This document shows positions 11,331 to 23,279 of a stretch of DNA of 64,000 nucleotides, in pieces. Made by a program: the position numbers and the translations under genes. Numbering within the stretch: position 1 is the first letter of the stretch; each line of letters starts with the position of its first letter. The stretch is from Strongyloides papillosus (Eukaryota; Nematoda; Chromadorea; Rhabditida; Strongyloididae). Under the pieces are notes generated by a model that had not been told where the DNA came from, made no database searches, and saw nothing but the letters and a program-made list of their open reading frames with translations. Location: assembly GCA_005656395.1 (NCBI GenBank), contig SRSI01000035.1, positions 496,001-560,000 of the forward strand. The letters run 5' to 3'.

Positions 11331-12581
11331 CACAGACCATAATTTTTGCAATTTGGATTGAAGTATAGGAGATTTTGATAATGCGTTAGTTCCCAAAATA
11401 GCATCAATCTTATTTAGCGATTTTACTACTAACATGGGTACCAAAATGTCTTCTACCAATAGTTCTGTTGATCCAAGAAGATGTAAGGGTTGATTCTGCA
11501 CATCCCTAACTATAATACGGGGATTTTTCTTTATGATTGGTAGTGGATCCATTTGTTTCACTTTTGAGATTGTAATTAGCGAAACTTCTGCTCCTGAATC
11601 TAAGAGGCAGTTACTTTCTTTACCTTGAATATTACATGGAACCAAATTTTCTTTACCATTTAAGACAAGACGACAAACATATGAGATTTTGTTGTCTGCA
11701 TTACTATTATCTGAGGGTTTATCGCATTCGATCATATTTACTTCTTTACGAAAATCTTTTTCTATAGTTGATGGACCAGTATTCTCTTTCTTATTGTTAA
11801 AATCACGTTGAGTTTCCTTTTTTAATGCTGCCAAAACTTTAGCTTTCAATAAGGAATTTTCTCTATTTGGTGAAAAGTAGTAGTCGAAAATTTCATCATA
11901 GCGTTGTAGTCCTTTTGCAGCAGCAAGCCAATACTTGGCAATCTCTGAATCCGATAAGTGACGAAGTTCAGACAGTTCATTAATCCATCCTTGAATACAG
12001 TTGACATATTGTAATGGTGAATCTGCCTTTCTGCTATTGTTGATTAATAATTGTTCCAAGATGATTTCCCTCCTTTTATTTGAAAAGTTAGGCTTGTAGT
12101 GTTCTATCCAGGCTTCAGCAAATTCTTTAAAGCTGTTGTAATCCTCAATTTTCAATGCTTTATAGGCAATGAGAGCTGATCCTGATAGATATTCCTTAAA
12201 AAGTTGATGTTGAGAAGTTGTTTCTAAACTGCCATAACGCATTCTAAATTTGTCCAGAAATTCACGAGGATTCTTCTCATCATATTGTTGAAGAACTGGT
12301 AATTCGATTTTTTCTTTATTAAAACATCTTACACCACCTTTCATTCGTTTCTTTAAGCATCCATATTTGTATGCCAGAGTGAAAATAAGGGGCATGTGTT
12401 CATTTAGGGTAGGGCTGTCCTGTGAATTACATGCTTTTATTTGCTTCAGTAGTTTGTTCAGATCAATTTCACCTGTAGCATCGCATATATCCTCCAAGAA
12501 CATTCCTCGTTGTTGTACGTCTGTATTCTCTGTTTTGATTGATTCAATCGGTGGAACCTCCATGTTGTAACCTTTGCTCAT
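11304..12581 (-). CDS. Ty3-type Gag-protease protein, about 425 aa
   Basis: A single uninterrupted ORF. The first ATG is at 12581, inside the hairpin part of the terminal repeat; a second, 12563, follows six codons later. The middle (about residues 100-255) is a Retrotrans_gag-type helical capsid region (FLDKFRMRYG ... LSGSALIAYKALK ... WIEHYKPNF). No zinc knuckle was seen. The last 120 residues are a retropepsin-like protease with LLDSGAEVSLIT (active-site Asp about residue 328) and the second-half motif AILGTNAL. An acceptor-like TTTATTTCAG lies in the repeat just upstream. The ORF is open although RT and RNase H are gone, so either it is a young non-autonomous copy or the gene is under selection. 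Confidence 0.8.
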   Translation of the reverse strand: MSKGYNMEVPPIESIKTENTDVQQRGMFLEDICDATGEIDLNKLLKQIKACNSQDSPTLNEHMPLIFTLAYKYGCLKKRMKGGVRCFNKEKIELPVLQQYDEKNPREFLDKFRMRYGSLETTSQHQLFKEYLSGSALIAYKALKIEDYNSFKEFAEAWIEHYKPNFSNKRREIILEQLLINNSRKADSPLQYVNCIQGWINELSELRHLSDSEIAKYWLAAAKGLQRYDEIFDYYFSPNRENSLLKAKVLAALKKETQRDFNNKKENTGPSTIEKDFRKEVNMIECDKPSDNSNADNKISYVCRLVLNGKENLVPCNIQGKESNCLLDSGAEVSLITISKVKQMDPLPIIKKNPRIIVRDVQNQPLHLLGSTELLVEDILVPMLVVKSLNKIDAILGTNALSKSPILQSKLQKLWSVNSIIQIKL

Positions 12582-12674
12582 AGCTAAGGCTATGAGTTTA
12601 GTCTTCACTGAAATAAATGGATTTTGGTGCTAAACTCATAGCCTTAGCTATGAGCAAAGGTTACAACAATCTTT

Positions 12675-13149
12675 AAAAAACATTTATGAAAAAAAAAAGA
12701 TAACAAAAAAATGTTATACAAATTCTTAACTGACAAAAATGAAAAAATACTAAAAATTATTAAAAACTTTATAAAGGTTTGTACAACTGACATTTTATAT
12801 TTCTATTGTAACATTATGTTTTAGAACTTACAATCATCAATTTTAAAAAATCCAAAAATGACAAAAAAAATTATCTGAACAGTTTCATTAAAAAAATCAA
12901 AAACAAATGCTAAACGAGCACGAGAAGATTGGAATGTATCCTTGAATGATACAAATTGTTCACTAACTGAAGAAAAAAAAACAAAAAACGATATGTTATT
13001 TCCCAATAAAGATTGATCATAAAATTTAATAATTTTTTTAGAACCAGAAAATTAAAAAGAGATGGAATTAACCCAAGAGAAAAATAATATCAATAAAATA
13101 TTTTAAGAAAATGATGAAGATAATTTCCTTACTAATTTTTTAATTATTA
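12675..13149. other. Spacer between the gag element and element II
   Basis: Mostly A/T. A plus-strand frame ending at 13015 (…TNAKRAREDWNVSLNDT…) reads like coding sequence and is preceded by an acceptor-like CTGAACAG near 12885, so a stray exon is possible. No start or partner exon was found. Confidence 0.3.
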
Positions 13150-14557
13150 ATTACTTCACACAGAGCTATGACACTGAAAAAATATTCAATTTTCGGGCAG
13201 TACCTTTAGACAAAGAGAAAAAAAAATTTTTGGTTTACTTACATACATTATTCAAAACAATATGACTTTGAATACGTAAGAAGAAATTATTTTCTCATAA
13301 CGAATTTGATTACTTTGTTAGAATTTATTATTTGTTTATTGTTTTCAAAAGTATAAATGTTGGTAACAACCATAGTAAAATAGATTTCGGAGCACAGTAC
13401 ACATGCTTTACTTTCCATAACTTGGTAAAATTAAAATAACAAATAGGGTTAAATTTTTGCTTTTTAGTGAATCAGACAAACAAAATAATATTCAGTTTAT
13501 TTTCTTGAGAGTTAAAAAAGTGATATTTAAAAAGTTTTAAAAAAATTATTTGATTCTTATTTCTGAGAGAGTTTATAATTTTTAAATATTACACTAATAA
13601 CAAAGGGTATACATTTGGAAATTACTTTCTAATTTTGCTGAAGTAAATAAAATTATAGTTTAATCATTAATCGTTTTGTATTTTTTAATAGTTCTCTAAT
13701 GCCTATAAATAATTATAAAAAATTTCTAATAAATCATAATTATTTGCTATTAAAATTTAATTTTTAAGTAGCATCAATATTAAGAAAAGCATATTTTATA
13801 AACATTTTATTAATTTTTTAGAAAAACTACACAAACATAAACTTAATTTAGAATGTGATCATTTAAATAATAACAATATATTACTTATTTAATTATACAT
13901 AATTTTTATTAAATGAATTTTACTAAATGCACCATTCAAACTTCTAAAACAACATTTATTTTTATTATAGCATGTTTATTTATTAACAGTTCAGTCTTTG
14001 ACTTATTTATACTTTAGATTATAAAATTTTCTATTTATATGATATCTATTAATTAATAATTAGACATTAAAAAAATTATTGTTAATATTATGAAGAGCCT
14101 AATAATTTAATTTGATCAAAATATTTACTGTATTACATATAAGACTTTTATAATTATGAACATTAAGAATTATTGCAAACATTTGTTGCATAAATTTTAA
14201 CCAAATTGAACGATTGAACTATTAAAATAATAATTTTTTAAAAAAGTAGTAATATAGAATTAGAGATATACAATTGTATTAGTATATAAAAAATGTTATA
14301 ATTAAAAAATCATGAATACAAATATAATTACTATTTTAAATTTCTTTATTATTTGATTATTTTAAAATTAACTCCCTCAGAAATTAAAATCAACTAATTT
14401 CTTAAAATAATTATAATGTTACTTTTTTAAACTTTAAAAGATAATATTATTTTATTGTCTGATTTACCAGAATGTAAAAATTTAAAACTTTTTTATTTTA
14501 AGTCTATTGAATCATGAAAAATAAATTGTGTGGATAATTAACTTTTAAAACTTAAAA

Positions 14558-15025
14558 TTAAATATCATTAAATGAAATTATATAATCGTCTTTTTTAAAT
14601 TTAAAAATTGGCGATATTTCTCCAGCATCAGGTAATGGTAATTTATATCCAGATATTGGTGGAGTTGATGCAAAAGGTATGTTATGAATATCATCATTGA
14701 CGGAAATATCTTGATTTACCTTTGTATCAATGAATTCTTTTTCTACCAAAATGGCTAGTGGTTTTCTACTTTTTTTCTTAAGTTTTAAATTTAATGTAAT
14801 GGTGTCGAATGATCTATAGAAAAACTATTAGCATAAAGAAAATTAAATTTACCCAGACTGATTTATTGGCAGTAATTTTGGATCGAAACCCAATTTAATT
14901 GCTGAATTCTAAAAAAAGGTAAATATACAATCTTTTTCAGTTACCTCACACATTTTTGCACAATTTTTAAGGATATGTGCAATATTCTGTTGTCTCTCAA
15001 TTAAATCATTTAAATAATCTTTCAT
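14558..15025 (-). CDS. Unknown protein, 130 aa, 3 exons
   Basis: Exons 14945-15025, 14853-14908 and 14558-14813 (minus strand) keep frame and give 130 residues. The N-terminus is helical (MKDYLNDLIERQQNIAHIL), the centre has a basic stretch (LKKKSRKP), and the C-terminus is acidic/proline-containing (PPISGYKLPLPDAGE, FKKDDY). No homology is recognised. It follows the 332-aa gene on the same strand with a 544-bp gap, within element II. Nothing ties it to a function; a regulatory or DNA-binding accessory role is possible only by analogy. Confidence 0.6.
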
Positions 15026-15569
15026 TATTATGTCTAATAGCTATAATAAAGTCAAACAAATTAATATCAATAAAAAGTATGCAATGTTATAATATAAAAA
15101 TTTATTTAACATAAGGAAACAAAAGATTATTTAAAAATTATTCTTTGCAAGAATAATACTTTTTTACATAAGTTTGTACGTTATTTTTTTAAAAAGTTTA
15201 AAGAAAATAGTTGCATGTCAATGTGATTGATATAAAGTAAATATGTCTAGCATATAACTATTCAAACATAAAGGTACTGAAACTTACAATTGTTATCATT
15301 GTATTAATTTTAGATAAAATACCATTTATTTTACTTCTTTATAATAGTTAATCTTAAAGTTTATTTTATGTCTCCAAGTGAACAAGTACATATATGCTAA
15401 TTTATTTTTGGCAAAATAATTATCTTAAATACATAAAAATTTATAAAAAAAGGTTACATTTTTTAATTTATATACCATCTCAATATTGTAATATTTTTAA
15501 ATGTACATAATAAAAAATATTAATTTAACATTTAAAATATTATAACAATATTATTTTAACAAAATATTA
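15026..15569. other. Spacer between two leftward genes of element II
   Basis: AT-rich, no coding signal. Could hold a separate promoter or a trans-splice site for the 130-aa gene. Confidence 0.35.
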
Positions 15570-16665
15570 TTATAAGAAAGTTCCACTAAGATCATATTCA
15601 TCTAAAATACTATTTGCAAAATCTTTTACTTTACCAGATATGTATTTTCGGTTTTTTTTTAAAATTGCTTTCTCCGGAATGTTTGAAAGAAGACAAATAA
15701 ATTGATACAATATATTCCAGCCTCCAGTTAATGGAATATTTTTAATAAGAAGATGTATTTTGCAAAACATAATTAATATGTCTTTAAAATTTTCACTTTC
15801 TTCAACTAATGTTTCACTGAAGTACAAGCCATATAAGTTATTTACTGTATAATTAATAAAACACGTATCCTGAAAAACATTATTTTTAAAAATAACGTTA
15901 TTTTTAGAAATTTTTTTGCAAATATAATATAAGGATATGGGAGAGATCTCACCAGAATTTGTAAGATTTATTGTATTTCTACTACAGTATGATTCATAAA
16001 TTGTAATACCCTTATATACATCGTTAATCTCTGTATTATCTAAGCATGCTCTAATCTTTATAAAATTGCTTAACCTATTTATATTTGATGAAAGTTTGAA
16101 ATCTAAATAAATTATTTTAAAAATTGAAACATGCTAAAATTTAAGACATACCAGGAATACAAAAAATTTTGATTAAACATGCAATTGATTTAGATGCTGC
16201 AAGCTGTTTGACAAGTTGTACATCATTTTTACTGAATCCATGATGTTCAATACTGTTGGTTTTTTTACCATAACAAAGTTTGTTTTGGATGGATTTATAA
16301 AAATGTCTTCTATCAATTGTTTTAATATCAATATTCAAAAGAAGTTCAACTTTTTCTAGGAAAATATTCATGCATGGTTGTAAGCATTTCAAGTTTTCTG
16401 TTGCAATAGTTATAAAAATTTTAGTTAATTCATTATTAATTTTTCTTTTATGATCAACATTTTCGTATTGTTTCCATGTTTGAAATTTATCAAATCTTAA
16501 ATGAAAATATTTTAAAAAATTTTATTAATTATTATCAACTAACATAATATTTATTTTTTTATCTTCTCGACATAACAATAACGCATTGATAAGAGAATTA
16601 TTATGATCAAGCAAGAGAGTCATTTCTTTTTCGTATATAGTAATTTGTTTTTTACTTAGTTTCAT
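15570..16665 (-). CDS. Unknown protein, 332 aa, 3 exons
   Basis: Exons 16544-16665, 16152-16495 and 15570-16102 join in frame (999 nt). The first exon encodes a short heptad helix (LSKKQITIYEKEMTLLLDHN). The middle exon has several Cys (LKCLQPCMN, KLCYGKKT, SIACLIKIFC) and a His pair (EHHGF), not arranged as a standard zinc finger. The rest is helical with a conserved-looking LTGGWNILYQFICLL block. The family is not recognised. It is divergent from the plus-strand gene at 17037 across 371 bp, which suggests a shared promoter region inside element II. Confidence 0.65.
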
Positions 16666-17036
16666 AATAGAAAGAATAATAGCTAATATAGAAAATAAAT
16701 TTTATGACAAGTTTAAAAATAAAAAGTTATTTAAACATTTAATCTATCAGCATATAAGTAAAATTATAATTTTTGATCACTTAAATAAAGATTTTTATTT
16801 AGTTTTACAATAGAGAAAGATAAAGGTATAAAATAAAATTGATGATCAGTTGCAAAATAAGAAGCCTTTGTATATTCGATTTACTGAACAGTATAAATAA
16901 AACATCTATTCCCACTTTATTAAAAACATTTATTTAACATAAATTATTACTTTATAACATTTATTATAAAAAAATTTTAATATATTTATCATATTATTTT
17001 AGATAGTTTTATAATTTATTTAAAAATAATTCTACA
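16666..17036. promoter_or_regulatory. Divergent intergenic region, likely bidirectional promoter
   Basis: A 371-bp AT-rich gap between the start of the leftward 332-aa gene and the rightward 345-aa gene. No specific element was recognised; the call rests on the head-to-head arrangement. Confidence 0.35.
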
Positions 17037-19668
17037 ATGAATCAAAACAACAACTCAAGACAAAATGAAAGTGTTATTAATGAACGTGAAGGTAAATTTA
17101 TTAAAAATAAATATATATACACATGTCGCATGAAACTACCCACCTTTAAGCATTAATAACTTTTTTCTTTCTTGAAATATTAAAAAATTATATCATTTAG
17201 TAGATTTAAGTAACAATATTTTTTGTTTCATCAGAATTTATGCAGCTTTTAAAAAAATATGTTTTTCTTGTCTTTAAGTACATGCAATTTTTTATATGAA
17301 GAGATAGTAGCATAACTTTTTTAACTAAAATTCATAATATCTTAAATATTAAAGTTCATTAACATAATTTTATTTAAGTTAAATAACGTAATGCACACCA
17401 CCTCTCTTTACCCTAAAACATACATCCACTTTTCATTTCTATATAAATATCTGACTTATCATAATAATTCATTAATTATTTACGATCCTCAGTTTTTAAG
17501 ATGTTATTGGTGTTTAGAGTTGTATGATTATAATAAAATGTTTTCTTTTATACTCTTATTTCTATTTGAATTTGAATACAACTACACAATGATAAGAAAA
17601 CACAATAATTGAATAAATTTCCTGGTTTTTTATATTAAATATTATTGAGAAAATTACCACAAATGTTTTTAAAAATAAAAAATAAAATAATATTTTAATT
17701 ACTTTTAATAAAGAAGCACTATCGCTGTTGAAAAATTTTAGAAAAAATAGCATAGTTTTTATAAATATCAAAAAATGTAAAAAATTAACTTTCGTGAATT
17801 GTCATAACTTTCTTGAAACATAAGTTTAATAAATTTAATAAAAATTATAATAATTTATTAATCTAAATTAATTTATATTATATAGATGAGCAATTAGATC
17901 AGTTAGTTCAAGCATTTAATACATTAGCTGTTCAGAATACTAATGCTTTACAAGAAGTAACAAAAACTACTTCTATGCTTATTCAAGCAATAAATAATAT
18001 TCAAGAGCAAAATAAGTTTCAACAGCAAATGATGATGTCAATGATGAGACAAACTACCATGTTAGTTGAGGGTATCATGCATACAAGACAGGTTAATGAG
18101 GGAAATGAAAGAATAATGAATTTTCAAAATCAGCCCGTTGTTCAGAATCCTTCCAATGTCCAAAATCCAATAGGTCCTTTAAATTTTCCAAGTCTTAGAA
18201 GTACTCAAGAATCTCTTCTTTTATCTTCTCAGAGTAATATATTTTTTGAAAGTAATGTATCAAGAAATCCAATATCTGCACCACCAGTACCTGCTTTCCA
18301 TTCAACACCTATTGTTCGTTCTCAAGGAATACTATCGGTATGATTTATTTAATAAGATAGGCAAAACATTTTGAGTGATTTTAAAATTCAATTAATTTTC
18401 TTCATATTTCACAAAATTGTATGATTGTTAATGGTTTATTTGCTGTACAATTCTTTTAGTAATTGGTTACATGATAAATGTACAATCATTATAAAATTTG
18501 AAAAATTAGAAAAATTAATTCTACTTTAAAATAGCTTAAAATTTTTTCCATATCAAGTATAATTTTAAATAAAAAATTTTGTTTAGGATAACATGGAGAT
18601 TCAAAATGTTATTGAAAAAGATTTTGACTTTTATGGAGTTTCTCTAGGATATCAATCACAGGTTAACATTAGCATTTTTGGATTAGCTGACAAAACAAAA
18701 ATAATTACTTGGGGTGTAAAAAATAGTCCACGAGCACATGATGATTTCAACCATATGAAAGGTAAATTAAGATAAAACTTAAAATATTTCTAGACATTCT
18801 TTTTTTAAAGTTACATATATTAATAAAAATCGACAAATGTCGAACATTTAGAAATCATAAATGCCCCTAATTTTCATTGTTAAACTTTTGAATATTAATC
18901 AAAAAGTTACGATTATTCATTATCTTTATCTAACACCATTATTTTTCTGTTATTTTGTAGTTACATATCTATTTTTTTTAAAACTATTTACCCACCATGA
19001 TAATAGAATTAATTTGGATTTATTTATGAAATTTCAATCGAAATATAAAAATTTATTTATGTTTTCACTAAAGAATAATGATTATGTTTAACTTAAAAAA
19101 TATGTCTATAAATTATTTAAATATTATAACAAAATATTTAATCACCAAAAAATAGTTTTAAAATTTTTGATAAAATTTTAGCATTTTTCAAAATGTCAAG
19201 AGCTGTTTATGAAAGCCTTCACAACAGCCAATTCTTTGCAAAAAAAGAGGTTATTTTTCCAGAGACCAGTGACTATCTGAGTCAATTTTACCAATGGCAA
19301 AATGACTTGAGACAGGAAGAGGTTGTCAAAAAATACATTGGGCCTGACAGGTTAGTTTAGACAACAAAAAAATCATTGCATAAAAACTTTTTTATTTAAT
19401 TTTACTCTATTTTGTTTATTTTAATTGATTATTTTTTAATTTTATTTAACCTGTTTCATTTTTATTAAAACATTTTTTTAGGCAAGCTTTGGTAAAAGAT
19501 TTTTATCGTTCATGCGAGTATGCAAATTACTCTATATGCTCTGAGAATGAATTTTTAAAATTCCCCATTGCAAAATTACTCTTAGACGAAGTAGATCTTC
19601 TACGTGGAACGATGGAGTCCAATGTATTGCGTATTGGTCAAATAATGACTAATTCTAGAAACTTGTAA
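17037..19668 (+). CDS. Unknown element-II protein, 345 aa, 5 exons
   Basis: Exons 17037-17091, 17886-18337, 18587-18761, 19182-19350 and 19482-19668 join in frame (1038 nt). Residues 1-90 are Gln/Asn-rich and helical (LDQLVQAFNTLAVQNTN ... QEQNKFQQQMMMSMM), consistent with a coiled coil. Residues about 100-165 are low-complexity Ser/Pro/Asn. From about 170 there is a globular part beginning DFYGVSLGYQSQ with GVKNSPRAHDDF, then FFAKKEVIFPETSDYLSQFY and a C-terminal helix LLLDEVDLLRGTMESN. No known family is recognised. It ends 119 bp before the transposase gene on the same strand, so the two may form an operon. Confidence 0.65.
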
Positions 19669-19770
19669 AAAAAGTTTTTTATTTTAATAAAATTTATTAT
19701 GTGTTTTTATTTTTATTTGTTTTTCGATATCATATATGTTTATTTTTTTGTATTTAATTTTCTTTTTCAT

Positions 19771-19781
19771 AGATAATTATA
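19771..19781 (+). promoter_or_regulatory. Candidate trans-splice acceptor upstream of the transposase
   Basis: The tract TTTTCTTTTTCATAG just before 19774 is a good nematode splice acceptor 14 bases ahead of the transposase ATG (19788), with no upstream donor in the same gene. Together with the 119-bp gap to the preceding stop this looks like a downstream operon gene matured by spliced-leader addition. Inference from spacing and the acceptor only. Confidence 0.4.
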
Positions 19782-19787
19782 AATATA

Positions 19788-22753
19788 ATGGTTTATATAG
19801 GTAAGTTAGAATTTTATATGTTAAAATTTTTTTTAAGATTTAGCCTCATCAAGAAAACGCCCAGCACAAGATTATACGGAAGCAGCACTATCAATAGATG
19901 ATCTGGTTTTTAAATTCTTATTGAAACACCCTCATTCTGAAGAATTTGTTAGTGATCTTTATGATTTATTGCGCAATATATCTGTTCTGTGCTGTGAATC
20001 AAGCTTATCAGCATCTCTTTCAATTTCGAAATTTCATAAACAATTTTTGGTTGCTGAAAAGGAAATAATAAAATTAAGTAAGGATGTTTATTCAATAGAT
20101 CTTAATAGAGATTTTAACCGATATGTTGAAGAGTATAAGATACCAAAAAATAATTTGATATCACATTCTTCATTAAATTTTATATTGTATTTTGATGATA
20201 TTGCAGTTAATTCTCCACTTGGTGCTTTTGCAAAGACAGGTAATTTCTATTTTGCATATGTGTTTTTAATTTTTTTTATAGGTCTACAAACACATTGTGC
20301 TTACAAACTCATATTAGATCCTTTTAATGCTAGCTCTGGAGCATTAAGTAATTATCGTACTTATGCTTTTGTCAAAGCATCTATAGCTAAAGGAACTGAT
20401 AAATATAAACAGTTTTTTTTGGATTGCATAAATTCCTTTCTCAATTCAAGAATAATAATAGATAATGTTGAAATAGGTGTGAAAATTCACTGTGTAACAG
20501 GTATGTACAACATATATTAATAAGAATTTATCATATATGAACTGAGTCTGTTACCATTTTCTTTAAATGAAAGTGTTAAATAAATTATTTATAATTTCTA
20601 AAAAATTTAATTAACAAAAATGCTTTATTCTGTGTAATACATTTTTCTTATATATGGGATACAACATAATTGTATTTTTAAAATGATATTTTATTATAAA
20701 AAAAGAAATTAACAACTTGTTTCTAATCCTTATATTAATATGCTCAAAACAAATAATTTTATTTAAAAATAATATATTTAGGTGATCATCCAGTCTTACA
20801 GAATCTTTTTGGTTTTAAATTAAATTTCCGAAGTATTGGAAAAGTTGGCAGCTGTAGAGCTTGTACCATACCCAATGAAAAATTCTCAGAATTTAGAACT
20901 ATAGAAAGCACGGAAAAGTATTTAAGAACTAATCATGATCTAGAACATCTTTTACCGAAATATTGTAATTACGTTACGGATCCACATCATGATTGGAGTC
21001 AAGGTATTGGATAACATGAAAACTTAAATTATAGTCTGTTATTTTAGGTAATGTGGCAGTATGTTTGTTTGGCACTATTAATATTTTTAAAATAATTACA
21101 CAGACATCTTCTGAGATTCTCGTGGATTCTATTAAAAAATTAGCAGGCGATTTCAAATGCTTAAAAGATATAAACTCAATTTTGCATCCTAAATTTTTCG
21201 ACAAAATTTTTACTAATAAACATGATTTAAATAGCTTGAAAAAAAAGGATACGTACCGCTTAACGGGAAATCAATGCATTATAATCACACGGATGTTCTT
21301 TGAGTATTTAAAAGGTCTTGATTTTTCTTTAAACAAATTTCAAAATTGTAAAAAAAAAATTTTAGAAATTAAAAATCTTCTAAAAACACTTTTGAATATA
21401 TCATATATCTTAGAAGCTGTAGAACTTAATGCTGACGAAATTGCATCAAGATTAAAAATATATATCAATGAATTTTTTGATAATCTTCATAAATTATACA
21501 GTAAGTTGTATTATTAATTTTATGGATCAAATCGTATAAATTTAAATGTAAAGTATTTTAAATAGATTTTTAATGTTCAACACTTTATTTCCCTTACTTC
21601 TGCACATAAAAAAGACATAAATCTCTTCAAATATAGTAACTCTGTTCATCTATTAGAAATCAATTTTTTTTATTTTAAATAAAATTTGATTTTACCAAAG
21701 GTGTAATATTTTTACTACATTTTATTAAGATTTGTTAAAATTTGTCCCTTTATTTGTGTGTGATAATATATATTATTATTTTAGAAGGAGATATTAACTA
21801 CTCTATGAAACTGCATATTGTTCTACATAGTGTTAAAATGATTGAAATATTTGGCCATCCCCAAAATCTAAGTACAAGGTAAGAATTATTTTATTTAAAA
21901 AATAAAGTATTTATCGGTTTTCTCCACCTTCTAAAAGAAGATGACTTTAAAATGATTTTTAATGATACTTTTGATTGTTTATGAACATTTTTTTTGTAAA
22001 ATAAATGTTCAAATTGTTGTTTTCCATAACAAATAGCAAATATAATTTAATTTGATTTCACTAATCCAAACACTTTTAGATTCTCTTAAGACGTAATCAT
22101 TAGAAATTTCTATGGAAAAAACATATTTTTTCCACACGTTTATGAATAAAAAATCTTTTTAATTAATTTATATAGTAAATTTAATTTATTTCGTCTGATA
22201 AAATATAAATAAAGTATCTAAATAATCTACAAATAAAAACTCGCAATAAGGAAAAAATAATATAATGTTAAAAATGTGGAATTCGTAATTAATTATATTA
22301 TAAAATTTATAAAAAATTTGCTTTTTCATTATATTAATTTATTTTAATGTGTATTTTGAAGGTGGTGAAAACTAAAATGTATTAAAAATTCTTTTCTTTT
22401 TATAATTTAAAAATTCTAGAAGATTTGAATCGTCAAACGGTAGAGTGAAAAAACAATTACTTATTAGTCGAAATCGTATCAACACTAGTTTCACAGTCAT
22501 AAAAAAGGCAATTTACTACAATATTTTGTCCTCACATGTAAAAAATGCGACAGAAAATACTACAGAAAGTGAATGTTTGAGGAAATCTTGGGTTTATGAT
22601 GAACAAGAAGAAGTGGTTTTTGTTGATGAACCAGTATTTTCTCAAAATATTCAACTAGAATTAAGTACACTAGAAAAAAATTTAGAAGAAAGTTTTTTTT
22701 CATATGAAGATTCTTCTTCATGTAGCGAAGATGATCATGATTGTTATTATTAA
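19788..22753 (+). CDS. Tnp2-like (EnSpm/CMC) transposase, 578 aa, 7 exons
   Basis: Exons 19788-19800, 19838-20239, 20282-20500, 20782-21003, 21048-21500, 21785-21878 and 22420-22753 join in frame (1737 nt). Diagnostic order for the second metazoan Tnp2-like subfamily is present: YFDDIAVNSPLGAFAKTG (family LYxDDFExxNPLG), an internal SNYRTYAFVKASIAKG, a VTGDHPVLQNLFGF block, a zinc-binding-looking SCRACTIP, the mid-protein KLRLTG-like YRLTGNQ, and the terminal YSMKLHIVLHSVKM followed by STRRFES (family KHHxxLHYP...MRFExKHxFFK). The C-terminus is acidic. It appears uninterrupted, so the element may be or recently have been active. The 42-bp intron 20240-20281 is in frame and stop-free, so retention would add 14 residues. 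It belongs to a different subfamily from the transposase at 1755-4353. Confidence 0.8.
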
Positions 22754-23279
22754 TTAATACACAATTAAAATGAAAATAGTCAGTTTGTCATGTGCATTAT
22801 TAGTCTTCGTTGTTGTATTTAAAAAATAAAATTTTCATTTTTTTATTAAAAAATTATATTGTGCTAAAATATTTTTAGTAAGATAAAATTAAAAAAATTA
22901 ATTTGAGAATTATCATAAATATTTATTCACATAACAGTAAAATGAGGTATAAGTTTTTATGATTTAATTGTATTTTGTATTATTTGTGAATTTTTTAAAA
23001 AATGTATGGTAAATTTTTAAGAACAAAATATATAATGTCAAAATAAGGTAATTTTTTTAAAATACTCATGATTACACAATTTCATTCATAATGACGTTGT
23101 TTTATATGTTTATTGTAGCTAAAAAGTTTTGTTTTAATTTACAATATTAATATATTTATCTTCTTATATTCGAGTAAATAAACTTTTTCGTTTTAAGATA
23201 ATATTTTTCTTTTTTACAAGTGAATGCATTCATCAAAATAATATATAGCAACTATTCATTATATCGTATGATATACATA
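22754..23279. other. Element II right-hand non-coding end
   Basis: AT-rich 3' flank of the transposase leading into the right inverted repeat. No exon recognised. Confidence 0.4.

Larger units (their letters stand above)
10794..12667. mobile_element. TIR-bounded element carrying a retrotransposon gag-protease gene
   Basis: The left end (10794-10866) and the right end (12595-12667, reverse complement) are a 73-bp inverted pair with a single mismatch (position 21), beginning GTTGTAACCTTTGCTCATAG. The 7-bp word AATCTTT flanks both sides (10787-10793, 12668-12674) as a target duplication. The right TIR is followed internally by a further inverted copy of its own outer part, so about 12563-12667 can fold into a hairpin with a 30-base loop. 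The interior is a gag-protease ORF and an integrase C-terminal remnant on the minus strand, with nothing resembling a DNA transposase. The unit therefore has DNA-transposon-like or foldback ends but retrotransposon cargo. Confidence 0.8.

Noticed and set aside
12582..12608. Longer gag start at 12608
   Set aside because: That codon is GTG; the first ATG is 12581.
12821..13006. Minus-strand 61-aa frame rich in Phe
   Set aside because: Antisense shadow of a more coding-like plus-strand frame; Phe-richness comes from A-runs.
17391..17771. Frames inside intron 1 of the 345-aa gene
   Set aside because: AT-rich intronic sequence; hydrophobic frames of this length are expected by chance.
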